Shown: positions 1 to 7,707 of the stretch, in pieces
Numbering within the stretch: position 1 is the stretch's first letter
Layout: each line of letters opens with the position of its first letter
From: CALZIK01 sp945787635
Lineage (GTDB): Bacteria > Acidobacteriota > Thermoanaerobaculia > Multivoradales > JAHEKO01
DNA: 64,000 nt
Direction of reading: 5' to 3'
Assembly (NCBI GenBank): GCA_947259725.1
Contig: CAMYNM010000005.1
Location: 62,001 to 126,000, forward strand
The notes under the pieces: generated by a model
Told to the model about the DNA's origin: nothing
What the model saw: only the letters and a program-made list of their open reading frames with translations
Database searches by the model: none
Program-made: the position numbers and the translations under genes

Positions 1-198
1 GCCTGGCTCGATCCCGATCACTCAGCGCAACAGTCAGACCCCGGACCGTTCGCTCAAGCGGAAGCCGTTCCGGGTGCGAACGAAATACATCTGGCCGCCG
101 GTCTCGGCATAGCCCTCGACAGGCTCCAGATCGATCTCGGCGTGGACCTCTCGGAGCGCAGGGACACGGCTTCTCTCTCGGCGATCTACAGCTTCTGA
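1..198 (+). CDS. C-terminal end of an outer-membrane beta-barrel protein (partial)
   Basis: The reading frame is open from base 1 and closes with TGA at 196-198. The 65 visible residues have alternating hydrophobic stretches (IHLAAGLGIALDRLQIDLGV) and end in ...SAIYSF, so the last residue is an aromatic Phe. That is the usual signature recognised by the BAM machinery at the end of outer-membrane barrels. The start lies outside the window, so the family cannot be fixed; a FadL/OmpP1-like or other generic barrel is possible. The stop shares a base with the next ATG (TGATG), so it is probably the first gene of the signalling operon that follows. Confidence 0.6.
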   Translation, partial: AWLDPDHSAQQSDPGPFAQAEAVPGANEIHLAAGLGIALDRLQIDLGVDLSERRDTASLSAIYSF

Positions 199-2633
199 TG
201 CAAGGCGCGGATCGCAAGAACATGCTCAAACAGGCCCGGCAGTCCATTGCAATCGGATCGAGCCTTCTGATGCTGGCCGGGGTCCTCACCCTTGCCGATC
301 CGGTCTTCGCCGACCTCTGGTACGAGCACTACGCCGCGGCCGAGAAGGCTCTCTCCGAGGCGAAGTGGTCGGCAGCCATCGACGAGCTCAACAACGCACT
401 CGAAAAGAAGGGTGACCCCGGAGCGCGGGCACGCACCTACGGAATGAAGTTCACCGCCTACTTCCCGTATCTGAAGCTCGGCATCGCCTACTACGAGCTC
501 GGGCGGATCGACGCCGCGCTCCAGGCCTTCGAGACCGAAGAGCGGCTGGGGGCCATCGCTCAGTCCGCGCCGGATCGCGCCGAGCTGGAACGGTATCGGA
601 GTCTGGCGCTCGAAGCGCAGAGATCAAGGGCCGAAGAAGAGGCCGCTCGGATCCAGCGCGTGGTCCAGTACGGCCTGGCCGAAGCCGCGCGGCTCGAGAG
701 CGCGGGCGACGCCGAAGGCGCCATCGCCGCCTTGGGACAAGCGCTCGCGGTTTCGCCCGACGACAAGAGCGCGCTGGGAGTGCTGCAACGCCTGCGAGCC
801 GAGCTGGCGGATCAGCAAGCGCAGGAAGAGCAGCGAGAGCGCGTGTCCGGACTGGTCGGTCGCGGTCGTGATCTGCTCGGTAAGGATCGTCTCGCCGAGG
901 CCTCGAGCGTGCTGCGGCAGGCTTTGGACCTGGCGGAAAACTCGGAGGCGCGCGCGCTTCTCGATCAGGCCGAGCGCCGGCTGCGGGCCGAGCTTCAGGG
1001 CGAGCAACGCTCACGCTCGGTGGATCGGGGTCTCGCCGAGGTAGTCACGCTCCGCGATGCCGGCCGAATCGAGGAAGCGCTCGGGCAGCTCCAACCTCTC
1101 CTCACCCTCGACCCGACCAACAGTGAGGTGCGCTCGCTCGAGAGGACGCTACTCGATCAACAGGCGCAGGCGGAGCAGCTTCGCCTCAGAAGCGAAGCGG
1201 TCAACGAGTTTCTGGCCGCAGCCGAAACGGCGCTCGCCGCCGCGAAGTTCGAAGACTCCCTCGCGTCCGCCAACCGCGTCCTGGCCATCGACACCGGCAA
1301 CGAGACCGCTCTGGACCAGCTCGCGCGCGCCTACCGGGCGATTAACCGGCGCCTACTGGGGACTTCCCCACGGCAGAATTTTCCTCCCGCCATCCGATTC
1401 GCCGACCGACGCCAGGAGCTCGAAGACGGCGGGTTCGCCGAACTCGTGCGCCGCCCGAAACTGCGCTTGACCGGGGTCGTGATCGACGATTCCGCGGTCA
1501 CCGTCGAACTCCTTACATCAGACGATCATCCGCTGGCGGTCTCGGCCTCAAGCCAGCCCCTGGGTGATCTCTACATCACCGAGTTCCAGCTCGCGCACAG
1601 CCTCGAGCCCGGGGTGACCACGCTTCGCCTGGTCGCCATGGATGCCGAGACTCTGACTTCGAGCGCCGAGTACACGGTCGTCTATTTGAAACCGTTCTTC
1701 CGCGCGGCTTGGTTCTACGGCGCCTTGGCCGCTCTACTCGCGGTGGCCGCGGGTGCCCTTCTCACCGTGCGCGCGCGCCGCAGGCTCCGTCTGCGCCGAC
1801 GCCGCTTCAATCCCTACATGGCCGGCGCGCCGGTCCTCGACGGCAAGCTCTTCTTCGGCCGCGAACAGCTTCTCGAGCGCATTCTCCAGACGCTCCACAA
1901 CAACAGCCTGCTCCTTCACGGCGAACGCCGGATCGGCAAGACTTCGCTCCAGCACCAACTCAAGAAACGGCTCGAAGCCCTGGAAGACCCTGCCTATGAG
2001 TTCTTTCCGGTCTACATCGACTTGCAGGGCACTCGTGAAGAGCATTTCTTCGCAACCCTGGGAGAAGAGATCTTCGACGAGCTGGCCCCGGCTCTCGGGG
2101 GGCTCGAGCCGAGTGCGCCGTTTTCGACTGCGTATTCCTACCGCAATCTGGTCGCCGATCTACGCGCCATCCTCAAAACCCTGCGCGCGCACACCGACAA
2201 GCGCGTTCGCCTGGTGCTCTTGATCGATGAGGTCGATGAACTCAACGACTACGACCCCAAAGTCAACCAGAAGCTGCGGAGCCTGTTCATGAAGAGTTTC
2301 GCCGAGGAACTCGTGGCAGTGGTTTCGGGCGTCGCGATCAAGCGCGAATGGGATCGCGAAGGCAGCCCCTGGTACAACTTCTTCGAGGAGATCGACGTCG
2401 GGCCGTTCACGCCCGAGCATGCGCGAGAGCTGGTCGAAGAGCCGATCCGCGGCGTTTTTCAACTCGAGGACGATGTCGTCGAGCGCATCGTCGAGCTCAC
2501 CGAAGGCCGCCCTTACCGCATCCAGAGGCTGTGCATGAAGCTGATCAGTCGCGCCTATGAGCTGAAGCGCAGCTCCATCTCGGTGGCCGACGTCGAGGAA
2601 ATCGGCGATCCGGACAGCCGAGGCGCCACATGA
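198..2633 (+). CDS. Membrane TPR protein with cytoplasmic STAND/AAA-like P-loop ATPase domain
   Basis: 811 residues if ATG 198 is used; an in-frame ATG at 222 is an equally good start. The order is: signal-like hydrophobic segment (about 16-38, ending PVFA); a long TPR-like helical region (about 40-390, recurring A...G....A...L..AL..DP pattern); a small beta-rich domain (about 418-498); one membrane helix (about 500-525) followed by an Arg-rich stop-transfer stretch; and a P-loop ATPase (about 536-800). The ATPase shows FFGREQLLERI, Walker A GERRIGKTS (about 575) and Walker B LVLLIDEVDEL (about 672). TPRs and the beta domain should therefore be periplasmic and the ATPase cytoplasmic. The stop overlaps the next start (ATGA). 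Its ATPase resembles the N-terminal ATPase of the next protein, so the two probably work together. The ligand is unknown. Confidence 0.8.
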   Translation: MQGADRKNMLKQARQSIAIGSSLLMLAGVLTLADPVFADLWYEHYAAAEKALSEAKWSAAIDELNNALEKKGDPGARARTYGMKFTAYFPYLKLGIAYYELGRIDAALQAFETEERLGAIAQSAPDRAELERYRSLALEAQRSRAEEEAARIQRVVQYGLAEAARLESAGDAEGAIAALGQALAVSPDDKSALGVLQRLRAELADQQAQEEQRERVSGLVGRGRDLLGKDRLAEASSVLRQALDLAENSEARALLDQAERRLRAELQGEQRSRSVDRGLAEVVTLRDAGRIEEALGQLQPLLTLDPTNSEVRSLERTLLDQQAQAEQLRLRSEAVNEFLAAAETALAAAKFEDSLASANRVLAIDTGNETALDQLARAYRAINRRLLGTSPRQNFPPAIRFADRRQELEDGGFAELVRRPKLRLTGVVIDDSAVTVELLTSDDHPLAVSASSQPLGDLYITEFQLAHSLEPGVTTLRLVAMDAETLTSSAEYTVVYLKPFFRAAWFYGALAALLAVAAGALLTVRARRRLRLRRRRFNPYMAGAPVLDGKLFFGREQLLERILQTLHNNSLLLHGERRIGKTSLQHQLKKRLEALEDPAYEFFPVYIDLQGTREEHFFATLGEEIFDELAPALGGLEPSAPFSTAYSYRNLVADLRAILKTLRAHTDKRVRLVLLIDEVDELNDYDPKVNQKLRSLFMKSFAEELVAVVSGVAIKREWDREGSPWYNFFEEIDVGPFTPEHARELVEEPIRGVFQLEDDVVERIVELTEGRPYRIQRLCMKLISRAYELKRSSISVADVEEIGDPDSRGAT

Positions 2634-5191
2634 TTTCGGTTCCTTTCGTCATCGGCCAGTGGGTCCGAGGGGAACGCTTCTACGGTCGTCGCCGCCTCAT
2701 CGACGAGGCCCTGAACGGACCGCGCGACGCGCTCTGGGTGCTGGGCACCCGCCGCGTCGGCAAGACCTCGCTCCTGAAGCAGCTCGAGCGCCTGAGCGCC
2801 GCCGAATCGCCAGCTCGCTACCTGCCGCTGTTCTGGGACCTGCAGGGAGCCGACGAGCCGGAAGAGCTTCACACCGGTTTCGCCGAGGCGCTCCTGGATA
2901 CCGAGGACCGGCTCGACGCTTTCGGCCTGACCGCCGCCGAGTTCTTGTCCGACGACCTCTTTACTTCTATGGCCCGTTTGCGGCGCACGCTCCGCGCCCG
3001 CGGCTTCAAGCTCCTCCTGCTCTGTGACGAGGTCGAAGAGCTGATCGGGCTCGACCAGAAGGACCCGGCTCTCTTGCGCAAGCTGCGCCACGCGATGCTC
3101 TCTTCGCAAGACGTGCGCTCGATCCTCGCATCGACCATCCGGTTGTGGGCGCTCGCCGATCAGCGCGGTGACACGTCGCCGTTTCTACACGGCTTCAGCC
3201 CGCCGCTCTTTATCAAGGTCCTGTCGAGCGACGACGCGCGCGCGCTGGTTCGCCAGGAGCAACTTCCCGTCGAAGCGCGCCCCCGCTTCGAGGCCGAGGA
3301 CGTCGAGCGCCTGTGTGCGCGCTGCGACAATCACCCCTATCTGCTCCAGCTCGTCGCCAAGCGGTCGCTCGAAACCGGCGATCTCGACCAAGCGATCGAG
3401 GAGGTCGCGGCCGATCAGATGGTCAGCTACTTCTTCTCGGTCGACTTCGACATGCTCAGTGAGGTCGAACGCGACATCCTCCGAGCCGTCGCCCGTGACC
3501 AATCAGCAGCCAGCGCCTCGCTCGAGGCGGATCTGGCGCTCGACGCCGCGCCCCTCCAGAGCGCGCTCCAGAACCTCGGCAATCTCGGGTTCATCAGTCG
3601 CAACGAAGACCGCCGCGTGATCCTGGCCAACTACTTCTTCCGCCGCTGGCTGACCGATCTCAAGCCCAGAGGCACGAGCCTGGGAGGCCCCGCCGGAGGG
3701 GACGGCTCGAACCTCGCCACTGCGGACCCCAGCCGGGTGTCGACCCTGCTCTGGCCGGCACAGCCCTCGGTGCTCGACGGCCGCTACGAGCTCCAGCGCA
3801 AGGTCGGCGAAGGCGCCACCGGAGTCGTCTACGAGGCCCGCGATCGGCTCCTCGAGACCCGGATCGCGATCAAGCTGCTGCGCCAGGAGTACGCCGGCAA
3901 CCGTCTTGTGCTCGAGCGTTTCCGCCAGGAAATTCTCCTTTCCCGCAACCTCGGCCATCCCAATATCTTGCGGCTCTACCACCTGGGCGAGTTTCAAAAT
4001 CGAGCCTACCTGACCATGCAGTGGGTCGAGGGACGCACCCTCGCCGAGGAGATATCCGGGGAAGCGCCATTGCCGGAGGACCGGGTCGCCTTCGTAGGCG
4101 CCCGTCTGGCGTCCGCTCTAGACGCCGCCCACACTCATAACGTCCTCCATCGCGACATCAAGCCGCAGAACGTCCTCCTCGACAAGAGTGGCGAGCCCCT
4201 CCTGACCGACTTCGGACTGGCTCGGCTGCTCGAAGGGCCGGGGGTCACCACCGCCGGCGTGTTTCTCGGCACGCCGAACTACGTGTCTCCCGAGCAGGCT
4301 CGCCTCGAGACGCTGGACGGACGATCCGATCTCTATTCCCTGGGCGTCGTGCTGTTCGAGATGGCCACGGGAAGGTGCCCGTTTCGCGGCGAAAGCGCCG
4401 GTGAGCTTCTGCAGCTTCATCGTAGCCAGCCGCCGCCCGACCCTCGCGATATCGTCGCCGACCTCTCTGCCACCCTCGCTGGCATCATCCTCTCCTGTCT
4501 GGAGAAGGACCGGCTGCGGCGAGTCGCGACCGCGGCCGAGCTGCGGTCGCGCTTGGAGCGGCTGCTACCAGAAGGCCGGGCGCCGGAGCACTCGGCGGCG
4601 GTACTCACTCAGACCGGTGCCGAGCTCTTGCGAGACGACTCTGCCGAGGCCCGGAGAGGCGCTGACGGAGCGAGCACCCACCCCTCCGCCGACGAACTTC
4701 TGCCCTTGGTCTACAACGAGCTGCGGCGCCTGGCCCGAGGATTCCTCGCCCGCGAGCGGCCCGGCCACACCCTGCAACCCACGGCGCTGGTCCACGAGGC
4801 CTACCTGCGTCTCGCCGAGCAGAGCCGGGTCGACTGGGCCGGGCGCACCCACTTTTTCGCCGTCGGAGCCAAGATGATGCGTCGGCTTCTGATCGACCAT
4901 GCCCGCGCTCATGCTCGTTCGAAGCGCGGCGGTGACGTCCAGAAGGTGACCTTGCTCGAAGGCCTGACTCCCGACGGAGGCCACGATCTCGGTCTCGACG
5001 AGCTGCTGAGCCTCGACGCCGCCCTGGAAGAGCTGGCGGCCGAGAAACCTCGGCAGGCGCTGATCGTGGAGCAGCGTTTTTTCGGCGGCCTGACCGTCGA
5101 GGAGGTCGCCGAGCAGCTGGGTCTGTCCAAACGAACCGTCGAAGCGGACTGGGCCGCGGCCCGGGCCTGGCTACGCCAGCGACTCGCGTAA
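2630..5191 (+). CDS. Fusion protein: P-loop ATPase - Ser/Thr protein kinase - ECF-type sigma factor
   Basis: 853 residues, start ATG inside the ATGA overlap with the upstream gene. Residues about 15-370 form a STAND/AAA-like ATPase: FYGRRRLIDEAL, Walker A GTRRVGKTSL (about 39), Walker B LLLLCDEVEEL (about 128). Residues about 383-645 are a PknB-type kinase with everything needed for catalysis: VGEGATGVVY glycine loop, Lys in IAIKLL, HRDIKPQNVLLD catalytic loop, DFGLARLL, GTPNYVSPEQAR. Residues about 684-853 match ECF-type sigma factors of the kind often encoded next to kinases in acidobacteria and planctomycetes: a region-2-like part (LLPLVYNELRRLARGFL, LQPTALVHEAYLRL, AKMMRRLLIDHARA) and a region-4 helix-turn-helix (LTVEEVAEQLGLSKRTVEAD). 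No membrane segment is visible. The inferred role is ATP-dependent sensing that sets kinase activity, which in turn controls the attached sigma domain. Confidence 0.85.
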   Translation: MISVPFVIGQWVRGERFYGRRRLIDEALNGPRDALWVLGTRRVGKTSLLKQLERLSAAESPARYLPLFWDLQGADEPEELHTGFAEALLDTEDRLDAFGLTAAEFLSDDLFTSMARLRRTLRARGFKLLLLCDEVEELIGLDQKDPALLRKLRHAMLSSQDVRSILASTIRLWALADQRGDTSPFLHGFSPPLFIKVLSSDDARALVRQEQLPVEARPRFEAEDVERLCARCDNHPYLLQLVAKRSLETGDLDQAIEEVAADQMVSYFFSVDFDMLSEVERDILRAVARDQSAASASLEADLALDAAPLQSALQNLGNLGFISRNEDRRVILANYFFRRWLTDLKPRGTSLGGPAGGDGSNLATADPSRVSTLLWPAQPSVLDGRYELQRKVGEGATGVVYEARDRLLETRIAIKLLRQEYAGNRLVLERFRQEILLSRNLGHPNILRLYHLGEFQNRAYLTMQWVEGRTLAEEISGEAPLPEDRVAFVGARLASALDAAHTHNVLHRDIKPQNVLLDKSGEPLLTDFGLARLLEGPGVTTAGVFLGTPNYVSPEQARLETLDGRSDLYSLGVVLFEMATGRCPFRGESAGELLQLHRSQPPPDPRDIVADLSATLAGIILSCLEKDRLRRVATAAELRSRLERLLPEGRAPEHSAAVLTQTGAELLRDDSAEARRGADGASTHPSADELLPLVYNELRRLARGFLARERPGHTLQPTALVHEAYLRLAEQSRVDWAGRTHFFAVGAKMMRRLLIDHARAHARSKRGGDVQKVTLLEGLTPDGGHDLGLDELLSLDAALEELAAEKPRQALIVEQRFFGGLTVEEVAEQLGLSKRTVEADWAAARAWLRQRLA

Positions 5192-5209
5192 CCAGGCCGG
5201 ACCCGGGGC

Positions 5210-5908
5210 CTATCCGGAGCGCTGCCCGAAACGGTAGCCGAATCCGAAGCCGAAGATCGTCGAGTCGTAGCCGCCCGCGAACCTCCGGCCGTCGCTGCTG
5301 CTCCCGTCGATGTCGCTCTCGAGGTAGGAAAGGCTGGCCTGAAACGACCAGCGGTCGCGACCAAAGGGCACGCCGACACCCAGCGCGGCGCCGACAGCGA
5401 AGTCTTCGTCGAAATTCCAGTGCGTCCTGACTCCGGTCGGCCCATTGCGAACCGCCAGGCTGCCGTATTGAACCAACGCCACCATCGGACAGGCATAGAA
5501 ATCGACCCGGGCGTCGGGCGTCAGGTGGATGTCGAGACCCGCGGTCAGCGGTGTGAAGGTCACAGTGTCATTGCCGATCCAGCCGTAACTTCCGTCCCAG
5601 CTCGCGCCGGTTTCCACGTCGACTCCCGCCCCGCTCAGGATTCCCAGATCGAGCCCGAACCGCGGCGTGAACCGGTACTCGGCGTTGAAGCCCAGGCCGG
5701 CGCCGACGTCGAGGTCAAAGCCCACGCCGCCGGTCCGGTTGGGCTCGCCAGGACCGTCGTCCATATCGATGGCGGCGGCGTAGAAGCGGATCTGCCAACC
5801 CGGCTCGGTCGCAGCCGGCGCACCTGCCGCGAAGGCCAGGGCAACCGCGACCAACAGCACACCTACCTGCCGACAGCGAGTTCTTTCTCGAGACTTCCTG
5901 CTGGTCAT
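5210..5908 (-). CDS. Outer-membrane beta-barrel protein with signal peptide
   Basis: 232 residues from ATG 5908, chosen because AGGAGG sits about 9 bases upstream; a further ATG at 5929 lies before that site. A basic N-terminus and a hydrophobic core ending AAGAPAATEP make a signal peptide. The mature part has repeated amphipathic glycine-rich strands (VGFDLDVGAGLGFNAEYRF, ALGVGVPFGRDRWSFQASL) typical of a small 8-stranded barrel of the OmpW/OmpA-like kind. It ends ...FGFGYRFGQRSG. It is transcribed in the same direction as the two secreted-protein genes upstream (5933-7529), only 24 bases away, so it is probably in their operon. The function is not visible. Confidence 0.7.
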   Translation of the reverse strand: MTSRKSRERTRCRQVGVLLVAVALAFAAGAPAATEPGWQIRFYAAAIDMDDGPGEPNRTGGVGFDLDVGAGLGFNAEYRFTPRFGLDLGILSGAGVDVETGASWDGSYGWIGNDTVTFTPLTAGLDIHLTPDARVDFYACPMVALVQYGSLAVRNGPTGVRTHWNFDEDFAVGAALGVGVPFGRDRWSFQASLSYLESDIDGSSSDGRRFAGGYDSTIFGFGFGYRFGQRSG

Positions 5909-5932
5909 CACAATTCTCCTCCTGGTCATCTG

Positions 5933-6436
5933 TTATTGCCGAGCCGCTTCGAAGTCGGCCACCAACTGCTCGCACCGAAGCTCACCGACCGCGCGACCGG
6001 CGAGAGCGAAGTTGATCATTACGTCTGAGCTCGGCTCCATGCCATGAGCGGCTCCCGCGATCGAGCTTCTCGGACCGCGAGAGTCGATTCGCCCGGTGCC
6101 TTCGATCTTCACCGGCAAACCGGTCTCATCGTCGATGAGGTTGAACTCGAAGCCGACAGCCCACTGCTTGTTCGCCTTCCTCTCCTCCTTGATCCGCCAC
6201 CACCTTCCGCAGTCACCGTCCGTCTCACAGATCTCCGACCGATCAAAGCGGACGCAGCCGGCGCTGATCTCGTAGGCCTCGCCCTCGTCGGTCGCGACGC
6301 CGAGTGACACCACAAAGTAGGTCTTGCCCACCGGCGCCTTGGCAGCGCCGGCCTCCTGCGCGGTGGTGAGAACCGCTACCGCGAGCACGAAACAGCTCGC
6401 TACGACCATGACTTTCCAGTTCCTTTGTTCTCTCAT
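5933..6436 (-). CDS. Secreted protein, short paralogue of the adjacent GIN-domain protein
   Basis: 167 residues from ATG 6436, preceded by AAGGAGACGAAA. The N-terminus is a signal peptide (VMVVASCFVLAVAVLTTAQE...). The mature region lines up with the N-terminal half of the neighbouring 6459-7529 product: APVGKTYFVVSLG against PPVGRVYYTVAMG, CVRFDRSEICETDG against CFEFHRDKLCTLDG, GTGRIDSRGPRSSIAG against GLGRLDTRGPKSALAG. Paired cysteines suggest a disulfide-stabilised extracytoplasmic fold. No known family is recognised. The pair looks like a tandem duplication in which only the other copy carries a C-terminal GIN-like domain. Confidence 0.75.
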   Translation of the reverse strand: MREQRNWKVMVVASCFVLAVAVLTTAQEAGAAKAPVGKTYFVVSLGVATDEGEAYEISAGCVRFDRSEICETDGDCGRWWRIKEERKANKQWAVGFEFNLIDDETGLPVKIEGTGRIDSRGPRSSIAGAAHGMEPSSDVMINFALAGRAVGELRCEQLVADFEAARQ

Positions 6437-6458
6437 TTTCGTCTCCTTGTTCCGGTTG

Positions 6459-7529
6459 TCAGCCGATCTTGCGGAGCTTGGACAGCAAGTCGACCTTGAC
6501 GTTGATCGTCGGGTTGCCGATGTACTCGATCGTGGCGCCGCCAATGGCGCTGCCCCTGAGTGCGCCGCTTGCGCGAACGACCGCCGAGCTCGGACCGGTG
6601 ACATCGACGTCGACGGTTCGGCTCACAAGGTCTCGCGCGTCATAGCGGCTGACCCCGGCGACGGTCACCTTCTGGCGATCTGCGCGGCCCGAGACGGTCG
6701 CGACGCTAACGCCGCTGATATTGACCTTGAAGAGCTCGGTGTCGATCCCGGTGGCTTCGACGGCCATCACTCCGGCCAGCGTCAGCTCGTCCAAGTCGCG
6801 CACGGTGATCTCGTAACGAGGGCCGTCGTGGCTGGTGAACGTTCCATCGGAGCCCAGGTGCAGGCGGCCGTTGCGAACCTCCGAGGTCAGGATCGGCAGA
6901 ATGTTGTCGTCGGCGGTGATGCGCAGCGACTCGGTGGCGCCGCGCCGGATCTCGATCCGTCCGACTCCGGTCGCGACGAGACCGTGGAACTCACTCACGG
7001 GCCGCTCTTCGGTCACCAGGTTGCCCGAGCCGTCGACGTGAGCGCCATCACCTCCGCCCGGCGCTTCTTCGAGGAGATCCAGGCACTCGGCCCTGGTGAC
7101 CTCTCGAGCCGCGAACGAGAAGTTGGCTTCCGAGTCCTCGCCGTCGACCGGACTGAATCGGCCGGTGCCGGCGAGCGCGCTCTTCGGACCGCGCGTATCG
7201 AGGCGGCCGAGCCCCTCGAGCGCCATCAGGTCCCCCCCGGCGAGGGTGGTCAGATCGAAGGACAGCCCCATCTCGCGGTGGATGCCCTCGGTCGGAGCCC
7301 ACGAGCCACAAATCAGCCCATCGAGCGTGCAGAGCTTGTCCCGGTGAAACTCGAAGCACTGGGTCTTGGTGTCGTAGCCGGTCTCCAGACCCATGGCGAC
7401 GGTGTAGTAGACGCGGCCGACCGGTGGCCGGGCCGCCTCCGCGGGCTCGACCAGAGCCCCGAGCGCCGTTGCCAACGCCAGCAAGACCAGCAGACACCAG
7501 CGGATCGTGTCGATTCGAACGGATTGCAT
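6459..7529 (-). CDS. Secreted protein with unknown N-terminal domain and GIN-like (DUF2807) C-terminal domain
   Basis: 356 residues from ATG 7529, which has a strong AAGGAGG site 9 bases upstream. A signal peptide (LLVLLALATALGALVEPAEA) is followed by a roughly 150-residue domain shared with the gene at 5933-6436. The C-terminal half (about 175-356) has the repetitive short-strand pattern of the GIN/DUF2807 beta-helix: FHGLVATGVGRIEIRRG, LRITADDNILPIL, LTLAGVMAVEATGID, VTVAGVSRYDARDL, VDVDVTGPSSAVV. DUF2807 proteins are secreted or surface proteins of unclear function, sometimes called putative adhesin heads. It is the first gene of a three-gene minus-strand run (7529 to 5210), divergent from the serine hydrolase at 7708. 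Confidence 0.75.
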   Translation of the reverse strand: MQSVRIDTIRWCLLVLLALATALGALVEPAEAARPPVGRVYYTVAMGLETGYDTKTQCFEFHRDKLCTLDGLICGSWAPTEGIHREMGLSFDLTTLAGGDLMALEGLGRLDTRGPKSALAGTGRFSPVDGEDSEANFSFAAREVTRAECLDLLEEAPGGGDGAHVDGSGNLVTEERPVSEFHGLVATGVGRIEIRRGATESLRITADDNILPILTSEVRNGRLHLGSDGTFTSHDGPRYEITVRDLDELTLAGVMAVEATGIDTELFKVNISGVSVATVSGRADRQKVTVAGVSRYDARDLVSRTVDVDVTGPSSAVVRASGALRGSAIGGATIEYIGNPTINVKVDLLSKLRKIG

Positions 7530-7707
7530 CTTGATTCCTCCTTTATTTCTCTTGTCGAACGGGTCGCCTCGGCGATTGGCCTTCATGGAGAAACGCGCCG
7601 TTTTCTCCGGAAGCCCGCAATCGGCCTGTCCGCCCTTTCAAACCGCCTGGCGTGGCCGAATGCGGAGTTCTGTCTCGAACCTCGCGTTACGAGGAAAGGA
7701 GACAGGT

